NCBI GenBank assembly: GCA_030770545.1
Contig: CM061104.1
Location: forward strand, 17,617,001 to 17,681,000
Length of the DNA stretch: 64,000 nucleotides
Origin: Macropodus opercularis
Taxonomy: Eukaryota > Chordata > Actinopteri > Anabantiformes > Osphronemidae
Reading direction: 5' to 3'
Shown here: positions 23,601 through 33,200 of the stretch, in pieces
How positions within the stretch are numbered: the first letter of the stretch is position 1
Layout: each line of letters opens with the position of its first letter
Notes under the pieces: model-generated
The model's input: the letters and a program-made list of their open reading frames with translations, nothing else
Told to the model about the DNA's origin: nothing
Databases searched by the model: none
Position numbers and translations under genes: made by a program

Positions 23601-24715
23601 ACTGGCAGCGCGATTTATGCCTCGTAAGCAGGTTGTAGAAATTTGGTGGACGTTTCAATTCTGTACGAGACCAGAAGACTGGAACCATGGCTGAGGTGGA
23701 GCTTCAGTGCGAGGTCTAGCAACAACTGATCAGAACCGGATCCGTTTTGTTGAGTAAGACCTGTTATGGTGACTAAGCCAAGTGTAGTCCAGCTCCAGCT
23801 GTAGCCCTGATGTTCAGACATCTTTTTGTGCTGAACGGCACCACAGAAGGTTAAGAAAGCAGTTTTTCAACCAGTGCTCCGCCAGTTATGCTAACCTGTC
23901 AAAATTTCCCGTCCTCAGTCTGTGTGTTGTGATAGATGTAATGTCCAGCGGTGCGGGGACAGTGTGGGTGAGTCCAAACTGGGTGCGAGTGCAGTCGGCG
24001 TGTTTGGCTTGACATTAGAGCTTAGCATAAATAAGCGCTGTTTTGCTACAGACGTGTCCAGAATCCGACGATACTCAGTCCCTAAAGTGTAAGACAAACG
24101 TTTGTCCTGTCAACTCACTTCCTGATCACGTGACCACTCGCGCCCCAAAAATAAACCCACCTCACCCCTGGCGACGGGGGCGAGCTCAGTCCTCCCCCTC
24201 CTCCCAGACGCATGTGTCAACACTCGGAGCCTCTGCTGCCGCTTGACGTGTAAACCTTTTTAAGCAACAGCTTAATCATCAATCCGAGAGACGTAAATAC
24301 AGTTTGGGCTGTTGAGTCAGGGAAAAACAGGTAGACGCCAAGTGGCAGATGGAGCAGCCCTCGCACACATAATTGCTGCAGTTGAAATAGCTGCCAAACT
24401 TCAGAGAAAAGTTTCTGTTGAGCAGTGAGGCTTCCGAATGGCTCGTTGAATGTTTGTGTGGGTGAAATAAACGAGGCCTTTTCTGTCCACTTCCAGGTGA
24501 AGGTGTGGTTCCAGAACAGAAGGATGAAGTGGAAGCGAGTGAAGGGCGGCCAGCAGGGGGCAGCAGCTCGGGAAAAAGAACTGGTGAACGTGAAAAAGGG
24601 GACGCTGCTGCCGTCGGAGTTCTCCGGCATCGCAGCGCTGCACCACTCGACGGACTCCTTAGCCAACGAGGACAGTCACGACAGCGACCAGAGCTCAGAG
24701 CACGCTCACTTATGA
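17058..24715 (+). CDS. meox2: Mesenchyme homeobox protein 2 (whole gene, 3 coding exons)
   Basis: A homeodomain transcription factor of the MEOX family (antennapedia superclass), acting in the nucleus in somite, limb muscle and vascular endothelial programmes (family knowledge). The joined CDS is 17058-17607, 21586-21758 and 24497-24715, giving 313 aa against about 304 in human. In order: the MEOX N-terminus MDHTLFGCLRSP; a serine run at 44-50; a His/Pro-rich stretch at about 72-93; the conserved LSPAEAEKR at 166-174; the homeodomain at about 198-257 with recognition helix VWFQNRRMKWKR; and a Ser/Glu/Asp-rich tail ending EHAHL. The start is chosen by the family N-terminus and a strong context (G at -3, G at +4). 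An in-frame ATG at 16995 would add 21 unconserved residues. The split homeodomain and the NVKKGTLLPSE segment favour meox2 over meox1. The frame is intact. Whether this is the a or b teleost copy cannot be said. Confidence 0.97.
17608..21585 (+). other. meox2 intron 1
   Basis: A 3978-bp GT-AG intron. It contains an AT-rich stretch with a short (TA)n around 18320-18360 and A-runs at 19930-19975. Complex segments at about 18690-18790 (with ATCAATCA, PBX-HOX type, at 18728-18735), 20210-20460 and 20500-20830 look more like functional non-coding DNA than repeats. No hidden exon is recognised. Confidence 0.8.
21395..21545. promoter_or_regulatory. Candidate PBX-PREP/MEIS and SOX enhancer in meox2 intron 1
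   Basis: TGATTGACAG at 21437-21446 is the exact PBX-PREP/MEIS composite consensus. It is bracketed by SOX-type words AACAATGG (21414-21421), AACAATA (21425-21431) and CATTGTT (21451-21457), with an NKX2-type CACTTAA at 21397-21403. Within 150 bp downstream there is CACCTG. The cluster ends about 40 bp before exon 2. The decamer is expected about 0.12 times per strand pair in 64 kb. The motifs are visible; enhancer activity, and which gene it serves, are inference. Confidence 0.5.
21586..21758 (+). CDS. meox2: meox2 coding exon 2 (N-terminal part of homeodomain)
   Basis: Follows acceptor TTTCAG. Its first two bases complete codon 184 (Glu), restoring the run SSESQDGNYKSDV. It encodes the basic N-terminal arm and helices 1-2 of the homeodomain (ERTAFTKEQIRELEAEF, then NYLTRLRRYEIAV) up to TERQ. 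It ends at donor GTACGT in phase 0, 173 bp long. The protein sequence looks essentially identical to human over this exon. Confidence 0.96.
21759..24496 (+). other. meox2 intron 2
   Basis: A 2738-bp GT-AG intron with no recognised exon or identifiable repeat. A 149-codon minus-strand frame at 24217-24666 crosses its 3' end and exon 3, and is an antisense shadow of the homeobox exon. Confidence 0.8.
24497..24715 (+). CDS. meox2: meox2 coding exon 3 (recognition helix and C-terminus)
   Basis: Follows acceptor CCACTTCCAG in phase 0 and opens with VKVWFQNRRMKWKRVKGG, the DNA-contacting third helix including the invariant W48, F49, N51 and R53. Next come GAAAREKELVNVKKG and a Ser/Asp/Glu-rich tail with LANEDSHDSDQSSEHAHL, then TGA at 24713-24715. 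The site where helix 3 is split from helices 1-2 matches the mammalian MEOX genes. Confidence 0.96.
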   Translation: MKVWFQNRRMKWKRVKGGQQGAAAREKELVNVKKGTLLPSEFSGIAALHHSTDSLANEDSHDSDQSSEHAHL

Positions 24716-25390
24716 TGCCCACCCTGCTGCCTTGGAGGGACTGCTGGAGTCGCCATCGTCATGCAACGACGCTAAATACGTGTGCAAATGTACAGAGGGA
24801 TGACGCGCGTTGGAAAATGCCGTTATCATGCAGGCAACGTGTAAATTTGAAAAGCTGAGCACGTGAAGCAAGATGGCGAAGAATTAAAAAAAGCCATTGG
24901 TCAAAAAAAAAAAATAAAAGTTGATGAAAACCCCAAAGATTTTCAGACATATTTACGTGCGGCGTCTCGGCTACAGAAACCCAGTCGGTATAGCTTTAGG
25001 AACCGTGTCTAGTTGAACATTCCACGTCATGTGCCTTCAGAGACGCAGGCTTTGATTTGCACTGTTTGAACGTACAGTCTGCGCCTCAGTCGCTTCCTAC
25101 TGTATAAAATGTAAATTGCGATGTAATTGAGTTACTGATCAAATCAAGTGCCAGGAGATCAAATTTGCCTCGCTAATATAAATGATGTGTAAATATTTCG
25201 CAGCCTTGTCTTACCTTTACAACCATTTTATACGACACTATCACGCTGTAATAAACACTGACAGTTTTTAAGTTGACACCTTTCTGCCTGGAGATGACAT
25301 TTTGTAACAAATTAAACCTGAAATACATATTTTATCAAACTTTTCAGGGACAGTTGCAGATTGAATAAAATTTAACCAGTGGTAAATGGA
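24716..25390 (+). other. meox2 3' UTR with candidate poly(A) signals
   Basis: AATAAA hexamers lie at 24913-24918 (in an A-rich tract), 25250-25255 and 25364-25369. The last two, with AT-rich sequence around them, would give 3' UTRs of about 560 or 670 bp. Which is used cannot be decided from sequence alone. The 12-base A-run at 24903 could be mistaken for a poly(A) tail in cDNA priming. Confidence 0.55.
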
Positions 25391-26123
25391 CTGTATGACT
25401 TGATATACTGTCATCCTTGCAGCTCTCCATCCATATCAGTCCAGGCTGATGTGTTTATGTTTCCTGACGTGGGGTTCGGATGAATTAAACATTGCGCAGA
25501 GTGTGGAAAGCTGGTGATGGGGGTGCATGCTTAATGCACCTTGGCCTCGGGGCAGGATCTGGACTCCTGCCAGGAGCCGCAAAGGATCGGATTCAGTTGA
25601 AAATAATTTCACGACTTGATCTCATCTTTCACCGCTTTGTGATTGTGCATTCTAATGTGTTGAAGAGCCATCTCGCGTGACACGTAGGGGGTTTAGTTTT
25701 TCTTCCTTTCCTCCCTTCGGGCACATCACAACACGAACGTGATCCTTTTTAACACTGCAGCATATTCACAAATGTTGAGGACGTCCAGCTCCTTCACTGG
25801 GCCTCGCAGTCCTCGTTCTGTAGAGCAACACGAGTTTATGTCAGTATATTCACTTCACCTGCAGCCATCAACTGATTTGACCGGATGCATCAGGTTATGG
25901 ATGCTGATGCCAGCAACACATTTCAACCAGGGGGGTGTTTACAGCTCAACCTCCTCTTACTAAACGCGTCGACTGAGTTTTTTGATCCCATGGCTCCATG
26001 TACATAAAACTCCGAGGTGACACTCTCTGCATTAGGAAAGTTCTGCATTAAAATTATGTCCACAGTTGCATAAGCCCCGTACTATTATATTTGATTACCT
26101 TTCAACACTGAGAAAATAAGTAC
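25391..26123. other. Short intergenic spacer between meox2 and agmo
   Basis: No gene or recognisable repeat. With the LTR and promoter region that follow, it makes up the whole gap of about 1.7 kb between the meox2 mRNA end and the agmo start codon, so the two genes are very close. Confidence 0.65.
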
Positions 26124-26127
26124 ATAC

Positions 26128-26511
26128 TGTAACGGCGGGAGGGTTGGAGCAGAAGCTACCTAGCCCTGGCTAACTGTTAGCAGCTAACTAACGGCTAGCT
26201 CAGGTGCTAGCAGGCTAAGCTAGGGCGAACTGTAGGCGGATGTGAGAACGCTTGTGCCCCATACACCGCACGACCCCAAGCGTCTCAAGCTACTCCAAAC
26301 AAAGCACAGACAACTTCTGCCTTTTAACAACTACCTCCAACAGAGGTAGCTGAGCTTTATTTTGAACCCCACCACTGTCCGGTCACCGGTGGGGGGGGGG
26401 GTCACTGCCACACACAGCACCCTCCCACACGGTGCCGGCAAAAACACACACAGAACCATTACCCAGCGTTCCCCTGGGCCGAACGCACCAGCGACCTGCT
26501 GGGTCGCTACA
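26128..26511 (-). mobile_element. Solo LTR of an LTR retrotransposon
   Basis: A 384-bp segment begins TGTAACGGCG and ends GTCGCTACA, the TG...CA termini of LTRs with imperfect short inverted ends (TGTAAC/TGTAGC). It is flanked by the 4-bp direct repeat ATAC at 26124-26127 and 26512-26515. No internal retroviral sequence, primer-binding site or second LTR is adjacent, so it is a solo LTR left by recombination. The minus strand has AATAAA (TTTATT at 26356-26361 on +), which suggests the minus orientation, though weakly. It contains a G11 run at 26391-26401 and a repeated GCTAAC/GCTAGC patch near 26160-26225. Family not assigned (Gypsy-like or ERV-like). Confidence 0.7.
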
Positions 26512-26529
26512 ATACGTTACTTTAAATTA

Positions 26530-27088
26530 AAACGAAAGGGGGTCAGACAGAAGGTCCTGTGGTGGAGGAGGAGGCCAGGGAAGCTCAGTGTTTACGGCCC
26601 TGGTAGGCAGCTCACGCATTTCACGCCGTTTCTCTTCTAAATCCTCTTCGACGGAGCCACAGTCTACGTGTTCGACGCGCCTCTGGCTCAGCGGGACTCC
26701 GCTCTCTGCAGCGCACGGCTGCAAAGTTGCGCCAACTCTCGCGAGACAGAGCTTCGCTGGGCGCCCCACGCTCACCGTCCCGTCCAAAGGTACGCGCGCT
26801 CCCTAGCAGCGGAGCGGGGCGAGCAGGTAAGAGGGCGCAGGGCCGGAGTCCTGCTGCAGCCGCCGACTCTCACGGACTCGCTGAAGTGCGTGTGAGAAGT
26901 TGTCTGCTCAGCCTGCGCGCTCTGCATTTCGCAACTGACCTACTTAACGTGAGCCGGAGACAAACAGGGCAGTGAAACGCGGCTTAGTGAGTCGGGTTCA
27001 CAGGAGCTGGACGTCCGCACAGCGCAGCACTGTACCTGCTCAGGTAACCCAGCTCACCTGGAGCCCGGCGGGGACCGACGCGCTGACT
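26530..27088 (+). promoter_or_regulatory. GC/CpG-rich promoter and 5' UTR region of agmo
   Basis: CpG density rises sharply compared with flanking sequence, and no TATA box is seen. The region contains TCTCGCGAGA and GC-rich words such as GGAGCGGGGCG. A perfect donor context, GAGCAG followed by GTAAGAGG, at 26821-26833 could end a non-coding first exon, and TGCTCAG at about 27035-27041 could be an acceptor. A spliced 5' UTR is therefore possible but unproven. Confidence 0.6.
26737..26746. promoter_or_regulatory. TCTCGCGAGA palindromic core-promoter element
   Basis: An exact copy of the palindrome TCTCGCGAGA, known from TATA-less CpG-island promoters and linked to ZBTB33/Kaiso-type or CGCG-element regulation. 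It lies 343 bp before the agmo ATG, which supports transcription starting nearby. Confidence 0.65.
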
Positions 27089-27208
27089 ATGGCCCAAGCT
27101 GTGGAGCCTCCTTCCGTGTCCGCGGGCGCCCGAGCGATGTTTCTAATGCTCACACCGAACGAATCGTCCTTTGAGAGACTGGAAGATGTCCCTCAGTATG
27201 TGCAGCAG
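27089..27208 (+). CDS. agmo: agmo coding exon 1
   Basis: Encodes residues 1-40, from MAQAVEPPSV to DVPQYVQQ, the cytosolic N-terminus. Human AGMO has the matching SFQTLEEVPDYVKK at this point. It ends in phase 0 at donor GTGTGT. The frame is also open upstream to an ATG at 26972, but that segment lies in the GC-rich 5' region and has no family match. Confidence 0.9.
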
Positions 27209-30200
27209 GTGTGTATACGTTCGTTCTCAGACGTTTGTTTAGCATTAGCCAAACGAAGCCCATCTCAGCGCGAGGCCCCGACTGACCTTGACTGGCATCT
27301 ACTGGACAACTCAACATGTTCAAGTGTTGATATGATATATATTCACTATAGATAAAGCCCCGAAGCTGCAAGAATCAGGTTGTTGATTCTAGTTTCGATT
27401 AGAGCACACAGTTAAAAACACACAGCAGGACACAGACGCACTAATTCACTACAATAACAAAGGGCAGAGTTGCTAAATGTATGGTATTATATAATATGCA
27501 CAGTATAAATGAACAGTCTGCTGTAATGAGTACAAAGCAAACAAGTTTCCAGTCTGTGCTGCCACAATTAATCATCTACAGAGAACTAGTCAAAAGTTTT
27601 TTAAATAGTTAAAGGAACTGAAGTTGGTCAAGAGACCGTGATAAAATGTAAAACATTTGTGAAGAAAATGTCAAACACTGAAGACATTTATGTAACACAC
27701 GGACCACTTTATTAGGTGCATCTGTACAGTCTGACTCAGTCCAACGTGGACTTTCTGCCATTAACTCTACTTTCACTAGGTTATAATTTCTCAGTTTTTA
27801 GACAGTAGGTGTTTGATAACCAGCCTCACGTCTAGATAAAAACACAGTTGGGCTTGTTCAGTGTTAAAGTCAGTCACATGGCGGCGGCCTGAGTGCAGTT
27901 ACCGCCGGACGTTCGCTTCATTATTTACACTCCTGTCTCCTTGTTCTTGTACTTCTTACTGTCAGTTTACAGTGTCTCGTTTGCTTTTTACTATGGCAAA
28001 TGTCTGGTGCAGGTTAACCAGCACATGTCTGTTAGGAGGTTTTATGGGGCACATCACGGGAGGAGAACAATTACCCTCACAGCAGGAGTCCGTATAATCC
28101 ACTACCAAATGTGATTAAACAAATTTGTTCATGCTGCAGGGCTGGGTTTGGAGGGAAACAGTTTGCATGGGTGTGTGTGAGCAGTTTGTGACTCAGCGCT
28201 GTTTACAGTTTGTGATGTGTCGTTCATTATTCTACACAACTGGAGTTCTCTGATCCCAACAGGCCAAATTAATTCGAAAAAACAAAACACAATCTTCTAA
28301 TTTTGGACTTGTTAGGAATTACGGGCTAATGGGCCGATGCCAGGTCTGTCAGCTCTGCAACCATTTGAACGCAAACCCAGTGTTTTTCAGACGGCAGCAT
28401 TCAAAGCGTGCTGTCCGCCTGCGTGTTTTCAGCCTGCATCAGTCATTCGTGACCTTATAAAAAAAGGCTCGTTGGGAACAAGCAGACATCTGGTCCACAA
28501 ATGTGTGTTCAGAAGAAAATGAAATAAGATTATCGAACACGACTATAAGCCCAAGCGCAAATATGCAGAATTAAACTCTGCATTCTTTAGAGTGATTTTT
28601 AGTTTATTTTTTAAAAAGTATTATTAGTGAAGGCAAATTGAAAAACAGATGGAAAAAAGACAGGCATGTAAAATAAACTTTTGAAACAAGACATTTGGGT
28701 TTTTATCCAAAGAGACATGAGGCTGGCATGGAAAAGGCCAGAGATGCTGAATAATTCTGTCCCAGCTGTCAAGCACGCAGAGCTGCAGAGGTAAAACTAT
28801 CTGCTTGACTGGAAAGAAAGGGGGGGGAAAGGAGAGAAGGTTTTAGGCCGACGTCCAGAACGATAATCTCTGTCTCTCAGCGGGTTTGGAGGAGGGCTGC
28901 CTGCGCCGCGAGCCCATTTGTTAGCTGCGGCGCTGCAGTCGGCTGCCAGATGTTGGAGCGTTGCGTGTGATCGCAGGCCCCCGGTGGAGCTCTGCACACA
29001 CGTTCACACACATCGCACCACCTGCGCGCTGAGGTGGAAGCGCTCACGTGTGGATATGCGCACACTTCCATGCACATTGGTCGCACTTCCACACACACAC
29101 ACTTCCTCCCTTCCCACCTGCAGATGTGTTCCTCTGGCGCTCTGGTCACGCCCCTCATTCCTCGCTCTTAGTGGGCCAATGTGTCCTGGTTACGACTGCA
29201 GTCACTTGGTCAATGAGCGCTTTCAAGCTGAAGCTAGGCAGCAGGACGGACGCCCCGCTGGAGTCGCACTGCTGCCTTGTTTGCTGACCCCGTCCCTCAC
29301 TAATTTGTTCCATGTTTGACAGACATATTAAGAGGTCGTCACATGTTTTTAGTGCCGAACAGAGACCTGTCACAGGCTGTTTGATCCGCGCTCGCCAGTC
29401 ACTAAACATCAAGCTTTATCTGCAGCTTTTAGAAAACAGATTTTTGACAATAAGGGAACATCCGCCGCTAAAATATGATTATAAATTATGATGCTGCAGT
29501 AAAATTAAAGTTGAGTTGCAAATTGAGTTGAGTTCAGGAGAAAATGAATCCGGCAGTTGATTGTTGATTTCATGCTTAGACAGATGACTGGAACCTGGAC
29601 CAACACGCCTCCGACACGTGTCCATGAAACGGCTCTGCACAAAAAACGAGAAGCACGATTAAAAAATGTGTGTGCATGCAAACAAGCAGGGTTTAGGATA
29701 AAGATGAACCTGTGGACACACCTGGAAACACGTTCAGCACTAATGACTTTACTTTTAAAGACATCATATCACAAATCGAATACTTATAGATCATCATTTG
29801 TTTCAAATAGAAATCTTCCTTTTACATTGTTTTGCAAAGCCAGTGTTTGAAGTGTTGAAATGTCAGCCAGATAATTTACTGTACCTGCTGACTCGACTAG
29901 TTGAGCGTTACCTACTGTACGGACTGTGTGACTGTATTGGATCAAACTTTTTTTTTCCCAGGTTTCACAACATCCTCAGCCCTTGTTTCATTTTGCTTGG
30001 CGACCACCTGGCGTTACTGGAAATGAAAATGTGTGGCGGGTTGTTCCTCCAGAGCGTTTCTGCTGAGACAAATGTTTGTGAGCTCCGCTTTGCCAACGCA
30101 CTGTGGCATTAGACCCGCTGCTTCAGCCTCACGCAGCGAGACAAACATCATGGATCACAAAACATGAAAGTCGTGCAGGCTTTAAGCCGATCTGCCAAAA

Positions 30201-33200
30201 GAAATACTCGAGCTCAGTACGACTAGTAAAAGCAACAGTGGACTTGAAACGGTCTTGTTTTCACAGTTTGTGCTGTAACAGTGACTGAATTGTGATCCCC
30301 TGTGTGGCTGTGTGTGTTTGTGTGTGTGCAGGCCACTCCTTTCTTTGTGGGACTGATGTTGTTGGAGCTGCTGGTGGGTGTGCTGAAGACAGGAGCTCCA
30401 GTGATCACCATCAGCGACGGCCTCACCTCCTTATCTGCTGGAATGATCTCCAGACTCCCATAGTGAGTGTTTAGAGAGGACACGCTCAGGTCGCACCCCT
30501 GTAATGTAAGCTGTGGTCTGGACGCAAAACACAGACCTCGTAATTATCTCAACACAATGAGAACCACCTCTGACCCTAATAGATCAGATTAGAGAGGAGA
30601 GAATGGATTGGAACGCTGATAGGTTTATGCAGATAGTCGAGGTTGGCCTGTTTTTACCATGTGCTCAGAGCAAAAAGGGCAAAGAGCAGCAGCAAGTGAA
30701 GATGTTTTTTTACCCTGGGCTTTACCTCTCAGGCTACAAGCAGGCTGCTTCCTGAGTTGTGCACACCCTACTCAGGTTTAAAACAGGCCAAATGTAAAGG
30801 CTGAAGAAGCTGAGATCCCTGTGTACAGAGGGTAGCACGAATAGCTCTGTCATTGGCAGCTACCCTTTGTGTTAAGAGAAGCTAAATATCTGTTCTGCAT
30901 TGTGTGGGTCAGACGTGTTGCCACATTTTTAGGTCTGGAATCCTAGACTTCCACAGAGTTGGAATATATTTTATGTGTGAAGTCTCCAGCGTTGACGCAC
31001 AATTTAGATGTTTGTTCACCCGTCAGATGTGATCATGTAAAGGATATGTTTACAGTGTATGTTTAGCTTGTTGTTGTGTCAATGTGCAGATAAACATGGT
31101 GTCTTATACCACACACACACACATATATATGTATATGGACTGACGGAGCTGTGATTGTCCCTCCCTCAGCTTGTTGATGAGAGGCTGTGAGCTGTCTGCT
31201 TACGTGTATGTGTGGAACCAGTACCGCTTGGTGGAGCTGCCCTGGGACTCTCCCTGGACCTGGTGGTTCACCCTGCTGGGGGTGGACTTCGGCTACTACT
31301 GGGTCCATCGCACTGCTCACGGTAACAACACAAGACTCTCCTTTAGCGTTGTGTTTGTGTTCCCAGCATAAAATGTATTGAATGCTCACCTTACAGATGC
31401 CATCGGCCTCTTTCATGTGTCCCCCACACAGCAATAACAAAAACTACAAAGCAAGCTGATGATAAATGGTTGCAAAATGTTGATTTAGTTGCCATCCGTG
31501 CAGGGAGGAGTCCTGAAGATAGTGCACACGTCATGCTTTCCTGGACGTTGTGGAGGAAGCAATTATTTTTGAGTTCCATCCAGCTGGTTCAGAGCTGCGC
31601 AGATGTTAGAGGCTGTGGTCTCTAGAGGACTGAACCCAGGGCTGTCACAGCAACAGGCTGTATATAGTCATGTCCGAAGCCGCTGGGTCTTCACTGTCAC
31701 TATAAAAACCAGAAAGAAAAAACTGATTCCACATCCAGTTTTTCCATGTGTTGGCTCACTTATGCACGTGCCAGATGCTCGGCCGCCACACAGCACACCG
31801 GAACACGGGTATTTATTTGTGGCCGGCACGGCTCTTTATTTGTGTCAGTGGCACATCAGAACTGCCCGCCGTCTAGTCCGCAGAGTTTCAGATGAAAGTC
31901 TCCAGCCACTGTGTTGATGTCGGGCTTAAGAGAAGCTGTGTTTTTGAAACTGTCCTGGCTCTGAGGTGACTGTCAACCCAGAGATGGTTTTAGCATTTAC
32001 TAGAAGGGTTTTAGCCCTCGTCACCACAGCAGAGCGCGTGCTAGACATGATTATTGACACCAGGCTGGTTGTAGTAGTGGCAGCACACAATGACAGGGGA
32101 GCTAATTTGTCTCACACTAAGCATGTTTACAGAAGCGTGTTTAACCCATTTTGACCTTGAGAGCCTTTAAAAACACAGTGAAACAAACCTAAACCTCTGG
32201 GTTTGTTGAGCCGTGAGAGCTGTGTCTCTAGATGCCTTAATGGGCAGGAAAACTGCAACCAGGTAAAACTGGGTGCATTATGTTGTCTCCATCGCTGTCA
32301 GTGTGACGACGCAGAGGGATGACACCTGCTGTATCACGTTCTGCTGTTAATTCAAGCTGAATTTGCCTGTTTCTGAACTGTAGAATCATTGTTTCTCCAA
32401 ATGAAGCAACGCTCCTCTTTCTTTCATTTCCTTTATATGCAGCCTGTAGGGATTGTTATTATGGAACATTGTGGGGTCACGGATAATTGTCTGGTCCTGA
32501 GCGCCCGCAGCACTCAGCGCTCAGGATATATAAGCTTTTCCCCTTGTTACCAAAGGGAAGTGGCTTTCTGTGACCGCAGGCCTGAGCCGGCACGGTCCAC
32601 ACTGCGCACTCTGGTCAGCCGAGGTCATCTCGGTCAACCATACTTTAACCTCCAGCTCTTTCCAGAGCGGGGTTCAACCAAAATACTCCCGTGTGAGGGA
32701 CGCGCGGCCTATGATGGAGGACTGAGGAGTTAAATGCGTCGGCTTAACTCCTATAAGTCATAACCTTGTTCAATAAGGAAGAACTACAATAGAAAAGTGC
32801 AAAAAGAAGCAAAAGGGACATCCTCTGCTGGGGAATACGAGCCCCTAGTAGCCTTGGTGCATAATATCATTTTCAGTTGACCACTTTTACAGGCGTTTTT
32901 TTCAAAGTTTCCATCTCGTGACTTCCACATGAAAGGGCAGCTGAATGATAATTAGGTGGAAAGCAGTCTGAAAGGCGGTCAGTCTTCTGTGCTGATGCCA
33001 TCTCTGCCGAGGAGACATTACTCCGTGCCTTCGCTCTTTCCAGACGCTGTGATCTCGGAGATAGCACCGGACCGAACGGAAACTGAGGTACACCAGTCTG
33101 AAGGCGTTTAGTCTGGATGGATTTCAGGATTATCCACTGACAGAAATATTAAGCGAAAGCCTGTGCCCAGACTGTTTTTGTGGCCTCTGCTTGGCATTTG

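Noticed and set aside
24217..24666. 149- and 147-codon minus-strand frames across the end of meox2 intron 2 and exon 3
   Set aside because: They are antisense to the homeobox exon; openness on the reverse strand follows from its codon content. No family match.
26972..27088. Upstream in-frame ATG before the agmo start
   Set aside because: The extension is basic, lies in the GC-rich leader, and does not resemble the AGMO N-terminus; the total length from 27089 equals human AGMO.
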